Both the position numbers and the translations under genes were made by a program. Below are positions 14,907 to 23,199 of a stretch of 23,240 nucleotides of DNA, one piece after another (the stretch's first letter is position 1; the number at the start of each line of letters is the position of its first letter). The notes under the pieces are model-generated. The model did no database searches. It was not told the DNA's origin and saw nothing but the letters and a program-made list of their open reading frames with translations. Source of the DNA: JBKHJA01 sp046538375 (GTDB lineage Bacteria > Acidobacteriota > Aminicenantia > Aminicenantales > Aminicenantaceae); NCBI GenBank assembly GCA_046538375.1, contig JBKHJA010000030.1, positions 1 to 23,240 of the forward strand, given 5' to 3'.

Positions 14907-17657
14907 TTAAGGTACAATCTTTTTTGGCCTTGTTTCCTCTTTCCATCTGATAATAGATTTACTTATTTCCATGACCGGAAAGATAGTCCCGGCTAAAAAT
15001 ATCACCAGTATCCAGTCACCGAGACTTAAAGAAAAAGTCCGGAACGACTCCTGGAGAAATGGCATATAAATTATTATAAACAAAAGCATTATCTCCCAGC
15101 ATACGGCGAGATTCAGCCATTTATTAGTGAAGAGGCCGATCTTGAATATGGAATGTTTGTCAGAACGGAAGTTGTAAGCTTTGAAGAACTGGATGATGAT
15201 AAGGGTAAGGAAGCACAAACCCTGGGCCTCCCACATCCCTCTGCCTGCATCCAACGCCCACTTAAATATTCCTATATTCACCAGACATGACCATATTCCA
15301 GCAATAAACATGAGCATTACTACTGGCCGGGTAAAGATGCCTTGACCTCGTGGACGAGGCTTATGTCTCATGATATCCGGATCCGCCGGGTCAACGGAGA
15401 GGGCAATGGCGGGTAAACCATCAGTTGCCAGGTTAACCCACAAAATCTGGATGGCAACAAGAGGGATAGCTCCGTAGGGAAGTCCGATTAGAGGACCAAA
15501 AAGGATAGCCCCTGCCATTAATAATATTTCGCCGATATTGGACGAAAGTAAATACATAAGATACTTCTTAATATTGCCAAAAATGCCTCTTCCCTCCTCA
15601 ACAGCAACCACGATGGAGGCAAAGTTATCATCTGTAAGAACCATATCAGCAGCTTCCTTTGTAACATCAGTGCCGGTTATACCCATAGCCACGCCGATAT
15701 CAGCTTTTTTCAGCGCTGGAGCATCATTTATCCCGTCTCCGGTCATAGCCACTACATGACCTTTTTTAGCTAAGGCTTCGATTACTCGCAGTTTATGGTC
15801 TGGGGAAACGCGGGCGTAGACTTCTATTTTTTCAATCAGAGCTCCCAATTCCTCCTCGCTCATACTATCAATTTCAGCTCCGGTCAGGGCAATGCCTTCT
15901 TTGAGTATGCCTAATTCTCTGGCAACGGCAACTGCGGTTAGTTTATGATCGCCAGTTATCATAACTGACTTTATTCCCGCCTGGTCACAGAGTTTTACAG
16001 CCTCTTTAACCTCTTCCCGGGGTGGGTCAATCATCCCCACAAGACCAACAAAGACCAAGTCCTGCTCCACATTTTCTGTTTCTGTATCGCCAGAGCCGGA
16101 GGACAACCTTTTGTATGCCATTCCCAGAACGCGAAGAGCATCACCAGCCATGTTCTGAGCCGCAGAAAGGACATCTTCTTTGTCTCTTCCAGTTAATTGT
16201 CTTTCTTCACCTTCTGCATAGATATATTTACAAGAATTCAATATTATTTCTGGCGCCCCTTTAGAGTAAGCGATCTTTCCTTGAGATGTTTGATGGATAG
16301 TGGTCATCATCTTCTTCTCAGAAGAAAAGGGAATTTCGCCTACTCGTTGAAATTTTCCACTAAGGTCTTTTTGCCACAAATTGGATTTAGCCGCAGCCAC
16401 TACTAAAGCGCTTTCGGTGGGATCGCCCTTAATATCCCAGCTGCCCTCAACCTTATCCAAAGAAGTATCATTGCAAAGAGTCCCTATGCGGAGAAGCGTT
16501 TGAAGAGCGATGTTTTGTTGTGGAACAATAACTTCATCATCAAGATGAAATTCCCCCTCAGGCTTGTACCCAATCCCGGTGACATCAATCAGTTTACCAT
16601 CGACATAAATACGGCGTACCATCATCTGATCCTGGGTCATCGTGCCGGTCTTATCCGAGCAGATAAATGTGGTGCAGCCCAAAGTTTCCACAGCCGGGAG
16701 CCTTCGTATCAAAGCATGGCGCTTTACCATTCGTCGAACACCAAGAGCTAGACTGATAACAACCACCGCGGGCAAGGATTCAGGAACAGCAGCCACTGCC
16801 AAGGATACTCCCCATATAAACATCTCCAGGATCTTATGCCCTCTCATGACGCCCAAGAGGGCTAACACAAAACAAAGGACCAAGGCACCGACGCCAATCC
16901 ATTTTCCCATACGGTCAAGATTAACCTGGAGTGGAGTGCGTTCTTTCTTGACTTCCTGCAGCATGCCGGCAATCTTACCAAACTCTGTGGCCATTCCCGT
17001 AGCTGTTACCATTGCTTTCCCCCTGCCATAGACAACCGCAGTTCCCATGAAAACCATGTTTCGCCTGTCTCCGATATCTATTTCACCATTCACAGGATAA
17101 TCTATTTTCTCTACAGGAACAGATTCTCCGGTTAAAGAGGCTTCCTCTGTCTTCAGGTTCACAGCCTCAATAAGACGGCCATCAGCCGGGATTCGGTTGC
17201 CAGTGTTGAGGAGAATGATATCACCTGGAACAATCTCTCTGGCAGGTATTTCTGTCTCCCTGCCGCCTCTTATTATAGAGGCCGTGGGTGCTGCCATCCT
17301 CTTTAAGGCCTCCATAGCCCGCTCTGCTCTGTATTCCTGGATAAAGCCTAAGCCACAGGCAAAAAGGACAATAACAGCAATAATAACCGACTCTTTTACA
17401 TCTCCCACAACAGCCGATAGGACTATAGCAGAAAGCAGGATGATAATGAGAACACTTTTGAACTGTTCCAGAAAGATTGTCCAAGGAGAAATTTTTTCTT
17501 TTTCTGCCAGTTCATTAGGACCGAATTGAGCCAGACGGCGTTTGGCTTCATCCTGGCTTAGGCCCTCAGGGCTTGACTTGAAGAAGGCTATAACCTCAGA
17601 TGCTTTTTTGTTCCACCAGTTTCTTTTCATTATATCCTGAGACATTTCCTGAGACAT
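14907..17657 (-). CDS. P-type calcium-transporting ATPase (P2A, SERCA/PMR1-like)
   Basis: A 916-residue inner-membrane pump of the usual length for type II P-ATPases. In order: cation-ATPase N-domain (about 12-80), actuator loop TGES (176-179), M4 motif VPESLP (291-296), phosphorylation site D335 in CSDKTGT, nucleotide-binding KGAPE (466-470), MTGDGINDAP (638-647), M5 SSNIGE (705-710) and M6 NLATDGLP (742-749). The acidic and amide residues in M4, M5 and M6 match the calcium sites of SERCA and PMR1, so Ca2+ export is the best guess; Mn2+ is possible. The ATG at 17657 has AGAAGG seven bases upstream. The first residues are a small duplication, MSQEMSQD. A leader hairpin lies at 17691-17715. 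Confidence 0.92.
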   Translation of the reverse strand: MSQEMSQDIMKRNWWNKKASEVIAFFKSSPEGLSQDEAKRRLAQFGPNELAEKEKISPWTIFLEQFKSVLIIILLSAIVLSAVVGDVKESVIIAVIVLFACGLGFIQEYRAERAMEALKRMAAPTASIIRGGRETEIPAREIVPGDIILLNTGNRIPADGRLIEAVNLKTEEASLTGESVPVEKIDYPVNGEIDIGDRRNMVFMGTAVVYGRGKAMVTATGMATEFGKIAGMLQEVKKERTPLQVNLDRMGKWIGVGALVLCFVLALLGVMRGHKILEMFIWGVSLAVAAVPESLPAVVVISLALGVRRMVKRHALIRRLPAVETLGCTTFICSDKTGTMTQDQMMVRRIYVDGKLIDVTGIGYKPEGEFHLDDEVIVPQQNIALQTLLRIGTLCNDTSLDKVEGSWDIKGDPTESALVVAAAKSNLWQKDLSGKFQRVGEIPFSSEKKMMTTIHQTSQGKIAYSKGAPEIILNSCKYIYAEGEERQLTGRDKEDVLSAAQNMAGDALRVLGMAYKRLSSGSGDTETENVEQDLVFVGLVGMIDPPREEVKEAVKLCDQAGIKSVMITGDHKLTAVAVARELGILKEGIALTGAEIDSMSEEELGALIEKIEVYARVSPDHKLRVIEALAKKGHVVAMTGDGINDAPALKKADIGVAMGITGTDVTKEAADMVLTDDNFASIVVAVEEGRGIFGNIKKYLMYLLSSNIGEILLMAGAILFGPLIGLPYGAIPLVAIQILWVNLATDGLPAIALSVDPADPDIMRHKPRPRGQGIFTRPVVMLMFIAGIWSCLVNIGIFKWALDAGRGMWEAQGLCFLTLIIIQFFKAYNFRSDKHSIFKIGLFTNKWLNLAVCWEIMLLFIIIYMPFLQESFRTFSLSLGDWILVIFLAGTIFPVMEISKSIIRWKEETRPKKIVP

Positions 17658-17690
17658 TTTAACCTTCTGCCATGCTTTTTAAAACAAACT

Positions 17691-17715
17691 GAGCAGGCAG
17701 GTATTCTGCCAGCTC
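17691..17715 (-). promoter_or_regulatory. Hairpin in the ATPase leader
   Basis: On the transcribed minus strand, GAGCTGGCAG and CTGCCTGCTC form a 10-bp stem with one mismatch and a 5-nt loop. The sequence AGTTTGTTTT follows, and the ATPase start lies 33 bases further on. The GC-rich stem and the T-rich stretch resemble an attenuator, though the T-run is interrupted. No alternative antiterminator pairing was found. Confidence 0.4.
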
Positions 17716-17795
17716 TGCATTTCATCTATCTTTAGATCATCCATATAAGCTAACATCCAATTTCAAGATTTGATGAAACATTGAACGGCTGACCG

Positions 17796-17824
17796 AAAAT
17801 AACACATAAACTCTATTATGACAA
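17796..17824 (-). promoter_or_regulatory. Candidate promoter of the calcium ATPase gene
   Basis: TTGTCA (17824 to 17819) and TATTTT (17801 to 17796) are 17 bases apart on the minus strand. Transcription would start near 17789, so the leader of about 130 bases includes the 17691-17715 hairpin. Confidence 0.4.
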
Positions 17825-17858
17825 TTCTCTTGGGGGTAGAATACTCAATTTGTTCCAG

Positions 17859-17939
17859 GAGTGAAGTGATTTCCTCCCGCTTCTTACCTTTATGGAGGCT
17901 CCGCCTTCAATTGCTAATGGGCTTCACTCTTAAGGTAAG
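17859..17939. repeat. Two crossing perfect inverted repeats with an internal hairpin
   Basis: GAGTGAAG (17859-17866) is complementary to CTTCACTC (17922-17929), and CTTACCTT (17883-17890) to AAGGTAAG (17932-17939). The arms interleave, so both can form together only as a pseudoknot; otherwise they are alternatives. A further small hairpin, GGAGGC/GCCTTC, lies inside at 17894-17908. No protein-like reading frame covers it. It may be a structured RNA, an operator array or a remnant of a mobile element; I do not recognise a known riboswitch. Confidence 0.4.
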
Positions 17940-18027
17940 TCCCTCTACCGATTGGATAACTGCTTTGAAATACTACAAATCCAATGAGAAGAATTGTCAG
18001 AATTTCGAGCATTATTTCCTTAATCCG

Positions 18028-18057
18028 GGTTAGAGTAACCGACTTTCCTATTATAAT
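18028..18057 (+). promoter_or_regulatory. Possible promoter of the secreted glycosidase with a GGTTA dyad
   Basis: A perfect TATAAT at 18052-18057 stands 16 bases after a poor -35 (TTAGAG, 18030-18035). The -35 lies within the perfect dyad GGTTA-gag-TAACC (18028-18040), which could be a regulator site. Start near 18064 would give an 85-base leader containing the 18105-18144 hairpin. Confidence 0.35.
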
Positions 18058-18104
18058 TGAAAGCACCACCAGGGGAAATGAATTTTGAATATTAAAAAAA
18101 GCGT

Positions 18105-18144
18105 CCCCGTTTACAGATTTGGATAAATCTTATATAAATGGGGA
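18105..18144 (+). repeat. Hairpin repeat overlapping the glycosidase ribosome binding site
   Basis: TCCCCGTTTA (18105-18114) pairs with TAAATGGGGA (18135-18144) at 9 of 10 positions. An inner AGATT/AATCT stem (18116-18120, 18126-18130) stacks within. The right arm contains the GGGGA of the glycosidase Shine-Dalgarno sequence, five bases before the ATG at 18149. The TCCCC/GGGGA arms match the hairpin at 5-37, so it looks like a member of the same repeat family. Confidence 0.5.
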
Positions 18145-18148
18145 GGGC

Positions 18149-20761
18149 ATGGAAAAACTGAAACGGGTTCTAATCTCATTTATCTTCTTCTCCATCTCCC
18201 TGCCTCCTGCAAAAGCCCAGGAAGGACTGGTTCCCGCCTTCAACATGGAGCCCAATCCCCTCGCGCTGGAGCGTCTGGCCCAACCCGGGACACCGTTCGA
18301 TAAGGTGGGAAGAAAGTTTGCCATCCTTGGCCAGGAGAGCGGCTCTTTTGAAGCCTGGGCCTATCCTCTGAAGCTGTTTCGTAATTTTGAATTTTCCTTT
18401 TTTACAGGAAGTTCCACCCGCCCTATAAGGGCTGAGGATATAGTCCGGCATATCTCTGTCACTCCCGAAGCCACCACCTTAACCTACACATATCCATCCT
18501 TCACTGTAAAGGCCATCTACATCACCCCGGTAGAAGAACCAGGAGCGATCATCCTCCTCAAGGTCGACTCCACCGAACCTTTGACTATCGTCTGCGGCTT
18601 TCTCCCTGTCCTTCAGCCAATGTGGCCGGCAGGCCTGGGCGGCCAGTATGCCTTCTGGCTGGACAAACTGAAGGCCTACATCATTTCTGAACCGACGGGG
18701 AAAAATCACGGCATGGTGGGCTCTCCGGCCGCCACTGGAATCTCCACCACCCCTGCCCATATGCTTTCCGGTACACCCCATGAATTTAGAATCGATATCC
18801 CCAATCCCGAAAAGGTCCTCCATACATATATTCCTATCTTCATGTCCGGAGGGAAAGGTCCAAGAGAAGAGATCATCAAGGCCTACCGTAAATTGAGGGA
18901 TGATCCAGAAAAATTTTACAGAGAGAATGTCTCCCATTATAAACGCCTCAGCCAGAGCACCCTCCGAGTTCAAACCCCTGAGGAAAAGCTTAACCTTGCC
19001 TTTGAATGGGCAAAAGTGGCCTATGATAACCTTGTGGTGGAGAATCCAGATCTGGGAAAAGGGCTGGTTGCTGGTTTGGGCGCCTCGGGAACGAGCGGCC
19101 GTCCGGGATTCGGATGGTTCTTCGGGGGAGATTCGTTCATCAACTGTTTCAGTCTCTTGAGCTGCGGCGCCTTCTCCACTGTTCAGGAGGCTCTGGCTTT
19201 TAACCAAAAATGGCAGCGGGAGGATGGAAAAATGGCTCATGAACTCTCCCAGGGAGCCGCATACATCGATTGGTGGAATGACTATCATTACGGATATATT
19301 CACGCAGACACCACACCCTTTTATATCGCAGCCATGCACGACTACTTCAGAATGAGCGGCGACAAGAGATTCATCATAGAAAGCTGGGATTCGCTCAAGA
19401 GGGCTTATGACTGGTGCTTGAGTACAGATGCCAACAGAGACGGCCTGATGGACAACAGAAAAGCAGGTTTAGGGGCTCTGGAATACGGGGCTCTCACCGG
19501 GATGGAGACAGATGTCTACCTGGCTGCCGTATGGACTCAAGCTGCCCGTGCCATGAAGCACCTGGGCCGGGCTGCAGAAGATAAAGAGTATGAAGAAAAG
19601 GCCGCACAGGACTATGAGAAAGCCAAGAGAGTTTTGGACCAAAGGTTCTGGGATGAAGAGAAGCAGTTCTATGTTTATGCTTTCAACACAAAGGGGGAAA
19701 CAGTCAAAGAAATCTCCCCCTGGAGTGCACCTGCACTGATGTGGGACTTGGGAACACCCCGGAGGACTCTTCTCACATTTGAAAAACTCAACTCATCTGT
19801 GCTCACCACAGATTGGGGAGTGCGGAGTCTTTCCTCAAAAAGCCACTATTATGAACCCCTGGGTTACAACTACGGCGCTGTGTGGCCTTTCCTCACCAGC
19901 TGGGTTTCCACAGCCCAGTTCAAACACCATCTTCATCTCCAGGGATACAGCTCGCTCATGGCCACTGCTCAGCATACCTTTGACTATGCGCTGGGCTGCA
20001 TTGCCGAGGTCTTTTCAGGAAGCCACTATTTCTGGCCTCAGGAAACTGTCGCCCATCAGGGATTTTCTTCGGCCGGAGTGGTCCTCCCTTTTGTCCGGGG
20101 CCTTCTGGGTCTCGAGGGTGACGCACTGGCAAAAACCGTAACCTTCTCTCCCCATTTCCCTGCTGACTGGCAGGAAGTCTGTGTGGACAATTATAAAATT
20201 GGAAACGATTCTTTTTCATTCCATTACAAACGGACAAAAAATAAGATAGCTGTTTCTGTTCAAGCCAGCAGTGCCCCGGGCTATAAGCTTCGCTTCTCTC
20301 CCGCCCTGGGAACAGGAAGCAAGATTCAATCCCTCAGAGTGGATGAAGAGCCTCTCGCCTTCAAAGTTCACAACAAAGGACAGGTTGTTCTTCCAGAAGC
20401 AGATATTCCTCTATCCGGAAGGCCTCTTATTATTGAAATGGAGTTTGTGCCCACAGTGGAGATTCTGCCTCCCGCGGTGAAGACAAAACCAGGAGAGAGG
20501 AATAAAGGCCTGAAAATAATCTCCATACAGAAGCAGGGAAGCCTGCTAAAAGTCAGGGTAGAAGGCCTGGCTGATCAGCTCTATGAATTGAGAGTGGCTA
20601 ACGAGGAGCTCATAGACAAAGTGGAAGGCGCTGAGCTTAAAGGAAGCAAACTCAAAATTCATATGCCGGAGGGAAAGCCAGGGACATTTCTCCCCCATCC
20701 TATCATGATTCATGTCAAAAAAATAGATAGCCCTATCACAGCGGCCAGCGGATCGTCATAA
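18149..20761 (+). CDS. Secreted (alpha/alpha)6-barrel glycosidase, GDE/GH63-like
   Basis: An 870-residue exported protein. The signal peptide (MEKLKRVLIS, hydrophobic 8-19) ends near AKA/QEG (21-26). A beta-rich N-domain (about 30-270) precedes a helical barrel (about 278-690) with RPGFGWFFGGDSF (318-330), HADTTPFYIAAMHDYF (385-400), ETDVYLAA (453-460) and SHYYEPLGYNYGAVWPF. These resemble amylo-alpha-1,6-glucosidase and GH63-type enzymes, where an Asp after the first motif and a Glu downstream act as catalytic acids; D387 is a candidate. A C-terminal beta domain follows. Substrate is likely an alpha-linked glucan or glycoside. ATG 18149 is chosen for its signal peptide and upstream GGGGAGGG; a TTG at 18119 would give a longer, poorer signal. 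The N-domain and tail have no family I can name. Confidence 0.82.
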   Translation: MEKLKRVLISFIFFSISLPPAKAQEGLVPAFNMEPNPLALERLAQPGTPFDKVGRKFAILGQESGSFEAWAYPLKLFRNFEFSFFTGSSTRPIRAEDIVRHISVTPEATTLTYTYPSFTVKAIYITPVEEPGAIILLKVDSTEPLTIVCGFLPVLQPMWPAGLGGQYAFWLDKLKAYIISEPTGKNHGMVGSPAATGISTTPAHMLSGTPHEFRIDIPNPEKVLHTYIPIFMSGGKGPREEIIKAYRKLRDDPEKFYRENVSHYKRLSQSTLRVQTPEEKLNLAFEWAKVAYDNLVVENPDLGKGLVAGLGASGTSGRPGFGWFFGGDSFINCFSLLSCGAFSTVQEALAFNQKWQREDGKMAHELSQGAAYIDWWNDYHYGYIHADTTPFYIAAMHDYFRMSGDKRFIIESWDSLKRAYDWCLSTDANRDGLMDNRKAGLGALEYGALTGMETDVYLAAVWTQAARAMKHLGRAAEDKEYEEKAAQDYEKAKRVLDQRFWDEEKQFYVYAFNTKGETVKEISPWSAPALMWDLGTPRRTLLTFEKLNSSVLTTDWGVRSLSSKSHYYEPLGYNYGAVWPFLTSWVSTAQFKHHLHLQGYSSLMATAQHTFDYALGCIAEVFSGSHYFWPQETVAHQGFSSAGVVLPFVRGLLGLEGDALAKTVTFSPHFPADWQEVCVDNYKIGNDSFSFHYKRTKNKIAVSVQASSAPGYKLRFSPALGTGSKIQSLRVDEEPLAFKVHNKGQVVLPEADIPLSGRPLIIEMEFVPTVEILPPAVKTKPGERNKGLKIISIQKQGSLLKVRVEGLADQLYELRVANEELIDKVEGAELKGSKLKIHMPEGKPGTFLPHPIMIHVKKIDSPITAASGSS

Positions 20762-20763
20762 TC

Positions 20764-20901
20764 ATGGAGATTTACTCTTTAATTTGGCAGAATATCAATG
20801 TGAGTCAAGAGTTGAAAAAACTGAGCATTGAAGAAGCTGAACAAAAAGACGATACCATGGCCTGGCTGCCTTATTTCCAGTCTTATTTCCACAAAAGGTA
20901 A
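20764..20901 (+). CDS. Possible 45-residue hypothetical protein or gene remnant
   Basis: An ATG two bases after the glycosidase stop opens a 45-codon frame. It begins MEIYSLIWQNINVSQELKKL, has a charged middle and ends with an aromatic-rich tail (QSYFHKR). Amino-acid make-up is protein-like but there is no clear ribosome binding site, so expression would depend on reinitiation after the glycosidase. It might be a fragment of a lost gene. No family is recognised. Confidence 0.28.
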   Translation: MEIYSLIWQNINVSQELKKLSIEEAEQKDDTMAWLPYFQSYFHKR

Positions 20902-21076
20902 TGATACTTCGGATGGATCACCGCCGCGACTTGCTCTTTATCAGAAAATTCCATTTACTCATATTTCCCTTTGTCTCTGGGAGCATAATCCATATATTCT
21001 CTAATACTATCAGATATAAACAAGAAACAATCTTTAGTCTTTGTGAGAATGCAGATTTGTGGTACCTTTATTCAGC
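20902..21076 (+). promoter_or_regulatory. Gap with candidate promoter of the SLC13 permease
   Basis: Within this gap TTGTCT (20971-20976) and TATATT (20993-20998) are 16 bases apart. Transcription would start near 21005, giving a leader of about 70 bases. No good Shine-Dalgarno sequence precedes the permease ATG. Nothing else was recognised. Confidence 0.35.
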
Positions 21077-22846
21077 ATGGACCAAATCGTTGTTTTTATC
21101 ACTCTTATCATCACCCTTTTTCTTTTTGCATGGGGAAAATACCGGCATGACATCGCAGCACTCATCTCCTTATTCATATTAGTGATTGCGGGTGTGATTC
21201 CGAAAGACCATGCTTTTTTTGGTTTTGCTCATCCTGCTGTAATCACAGTAGTTGCGGTGCTTGTTATCAGCCGTGCCCTTCAGAATTCAGGCCTTATCGA
21301 TGTTATTGCTTCATTGCTGCTAAAAGTTGGGAAAAAACTGGTGGTCCAAATCATGGTGCTCACCATAGTGGTGGCTGTTTCTTCCGCTTTCATTAACAAT
21401 ATTGGAGCCCTGGCCATTCTTATGCCTGTTGGATTATATCTGGCAAGAAAAAGTGGGAATGCTCCCTCCTACATTCTAATGCCCTTAGCTTTTGGTTCTC
21501 TTTTGGGTGGGATGACCACCCTCATCGGAACTCCTCCCAATATCATCATTGCCACTTTCAGGGGAGAAGCTACAGGCAATCCCTTTAATATGTTCGATTT
21601 CAGCCCCGTTGGAATTGGAGTGGCTGTGGTGGGTATTGCCTTTATCTCCTTAGTCGGCTGGCGGTTCCTTCCCAAGAGACGGGGAGAAACCTCACCTGAA
21701 GACCTGTTTAAAATCGAAGACTATATCACAGAGGTAAAAATCACAAAAGAGTCCAAATTAAAAGACCGGGCTATGAAAGATGTTCAAAACCTTAAAGATA
21801 CTGATATCAAGTTTCTGGGACTCATACGCAATAACCGCCGCATTCATACACCAGATCCAGAAGAAGAGTTGAAAACCAATGATATTCTCATTCTGGAGGG
21901 CGACCCAAAGGACTTGAAAGCATTTGTCAACAACCAGAAAGTCAAGCTGGTGGGCGGAAAACAATTTCGCAAAGATGCTGTGGGCTCAAAAGACATAACA
22001 ACCCAGGAAGCAGTGGTGACCATTGACTCACCTCTTGTAGGGAAATCAGCCTCAAGCATTTCTATGCGCTCCAGATATGGGGTCAATCTTTTAGCTGTAG
22101 CAAGACAGGAGAAAAAAATCCGCCAGAGACTTTATAAAATTCGTTTCGAGCCAGGGGACGTTCTTCTTCTCCAGGGGCGGGTTAAGAATATCAATGAAGC
22201 CATTACTTCGATGGGCTGTCTCCCTCTAGCTGAACGTGGATTAAAGATTGGCCAGCCCCACAAGATCATTCTTGCTCTTGGAATATTCGGGGCTTCAATA
22301 ATTTCAGTAGTCTCAGGATTTCTGCCTGTACAAATCGCATTCCCTCTGGCAGCTCTGCTTCTTGTTCTGACCAATGTCATATCTTTCCGGAATATATATC
22401 AGAGCGTGGACTGGCCTGTGATCATTCTGCTGGGAGCAATGATACCGGTTGGCGAAGCTCTTGAAAGAACTGGAGGAGCTCAGCTCATTGCTTCGCAAAT
22501 CATGGCTATGGGATCACATTTTCCTGTGTGGGCTACACTCACCATTGTTCTCGTTGTTACCATGTTTCTTTCTGATCTGATCAACAATGCTGCTACTGTA
22601 GTGCTCATGGCTCCTATCGGAATCAGCATTGCCCAGGGATTAAATGTCTCAGTTGACCCTTTTCTGATGGCTATTGCTGTGGGAGGTTCCTGTGCCTTCC
22701 TCACTCCGATCGGCCATCAGTCCAACACCATTGTAATGGGTCCAGGGGGCTATAAATTCAGCGACTACTGGCGGATGGGCTTTCCTCTTGAAATCATTAT
22801 CGTTATTGTCAGCATCCTCCTCATTCCTGTTTTCTGGCCGTTTTAA
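21077..22846 (+). CDS. SLC13-family permease with two RCK_C (TrkA-C) domains
   Basis: A 589-residue inner-membrane transporter of the divalent anion:Na+ symporter (DASS) group, which carries dicarboxylates, sulfate or phosphate. Membrane segments occupy 1-200 and 395-589. Family landmarks are INNIGALAILMP (106-117), TLIGTPPNIIIA (148-159), a second LINNAATVVLMAP and the SNTIVMGPGGY motif near the end, the paired helical-hairpin substrate sites. Between them two soluble TrkA-C domains (about 205-290 and 305-380; LKTNDILILEGDPKDL, FEPGDVLLLQGRVKNI) probably bind a regulatory ligand. The ATG at 21077 gives the typical MDQIVVFITL start; a GTG at 21059 adds six residues and has no better ribosome site. 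Anion specificity cannot be read here. Confidence 0.9.
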   Translation: MDQIVVFITLIITLFLFAWGKYRHDIAALISLFILVIAGVIPKDHAFFGFAHPAVITVVAVLVISRALQNSGLIDVIASLLLKVGKKLVVQIMVLTIVVAVSSAFINNIGALAILMPVGLYLARKSGNAPSYILMPLAFGSLLGGMTTLIGTPPNIIIATFRGEATGNPFNMFDFSPVGIGVAVVGIAFISLVGWRFLPKRRGETSPEDLFKIEDYITEVKITKESKLKDRAMKDVQNLKDTDIKFLGLIRNNRRIHTPDPEEELKTNDILILEGDPKDLKAFVNNQKVKLVGGKQFRKDAVGSKDITTQEAVVTIDSPLVGKSASSISMRSRYGVNLLAVARQEKKIRQRLYKIRFEPGDVLLLQGRVKNINEAITSMGCLPLAERGLKIGQPHKIILALGIFGASIISVVSGFLPVQIAFPLAALLLVLTNVISFRNIYQSVDWPVIILLGAMIPVGEALERTGGAQLIASQIMAMGSHFPVWATLTIVLVVTMFLSDLINNAATVVLMAPIGISIAQGLNVSVDPFLMAIAVGGSCAFLTPIGHQSNTIVMGPGGYKFSDYWRMGFPLEIIIVIVSILLIPVFWPF

Positions 22847-22923
22847 TATCTCCTCTCGTCGCTGACAAACCCGACTTTCGCCATTAATTCTAAACACATA
22901 TCATAACTTAAATATAGCCAATC
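22847..22923. other. Short AT-rich gap after the permease
   Basis: No hairpin with a T-run follows the permease stop and no coding signal is seen. The tandem repeat elements begin immediately after. Confidence 0.4.
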
Positions 22924-23075
22924 AGCCTGCATTATTCATAAATTGAAGGTTTTCCCAGAAGAAGTCATGAATTTCAGGGGAAATCGGGACATGAATCGAA
23001 TTCTCCTGAATTCGGTATCGTGTCCCTGATTTCCTTTTTCATGGAAATCAAAAACTTATGTGAATAATGCAGGCT
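22924..23075. mobile_element. Small hairpin element with 15-bp terminal inverted repeats, copy 1
   Basis: AGCCTGCATTATTCA (22924-22938) and TGAATAATGCAGGCT (23061-23075) are perfect inverted repeats bounding a 152-bp unit with no open reading frame. At its centre, about 22977-23034, arms reading GGAAATC-GGGACA-TGA and TGTCCC-TGATTTCC form a long imperfect hairpin around TCCT. This is the shape of a non-autonomous, MITE-like element. Flanking target duplications were not recognisable. Confidence 0.6.
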
Positions 23076-23076
23076 T

Positions 23077-23199
23077 ACCTGGATTATTCATAAATTATGG
23101 GAAATTAGGGACACGATCCCAATTTCAGAAAATTGGGTCATGTCCCCAATTTCCTGCCTCATATACATTGTTTCCAGCGAATTCATGAATAATCCAGGT
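23077..23199. mobile_element. Small hairpin element with 15-bp terminal inverted repeats, copy 2
   Basis: ACCTGGATTATTCAT (23077-23091) and ATGAATAATCCAGGT (23185-23199) are perfect inverted repeats bounding 123 bp; they extend with mismatches to 23 bp. The core hairpin at 23100-23154 has arms GGAAATT...CCCAATTT and AAATTGGG...AATTTCC around a 4-nt loop. It abuts copy 1 and shares with it CCTG[C/G]ATTATTCA and the direct repeat ATTATTCATAAATT (22931 and 23083). No transposase is encoded. Confidence 0.6.

Noticed and set aside
17818..18033. 71-codon frame in the ATPase-glycosidase gap
   Set aside because: No ribosome site, no recognisable protein, and it overlaps the inverted-repeat structure.
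18479..19339. 286-codon frame antisense to the secreted glycosidase
   Set aside because: It is the opposite strand of conserved barrel motifs and has low-complexity, non-protein-like composition.
22924..23199. Possible CRISPR array from repeated ATTATTCATAAATT motifs
   Set aside because: Only two direct copies, 152 bp apart; the dominant symmetry is inverted and the interior is palindromic, which fits hairpin elements and not spacers.
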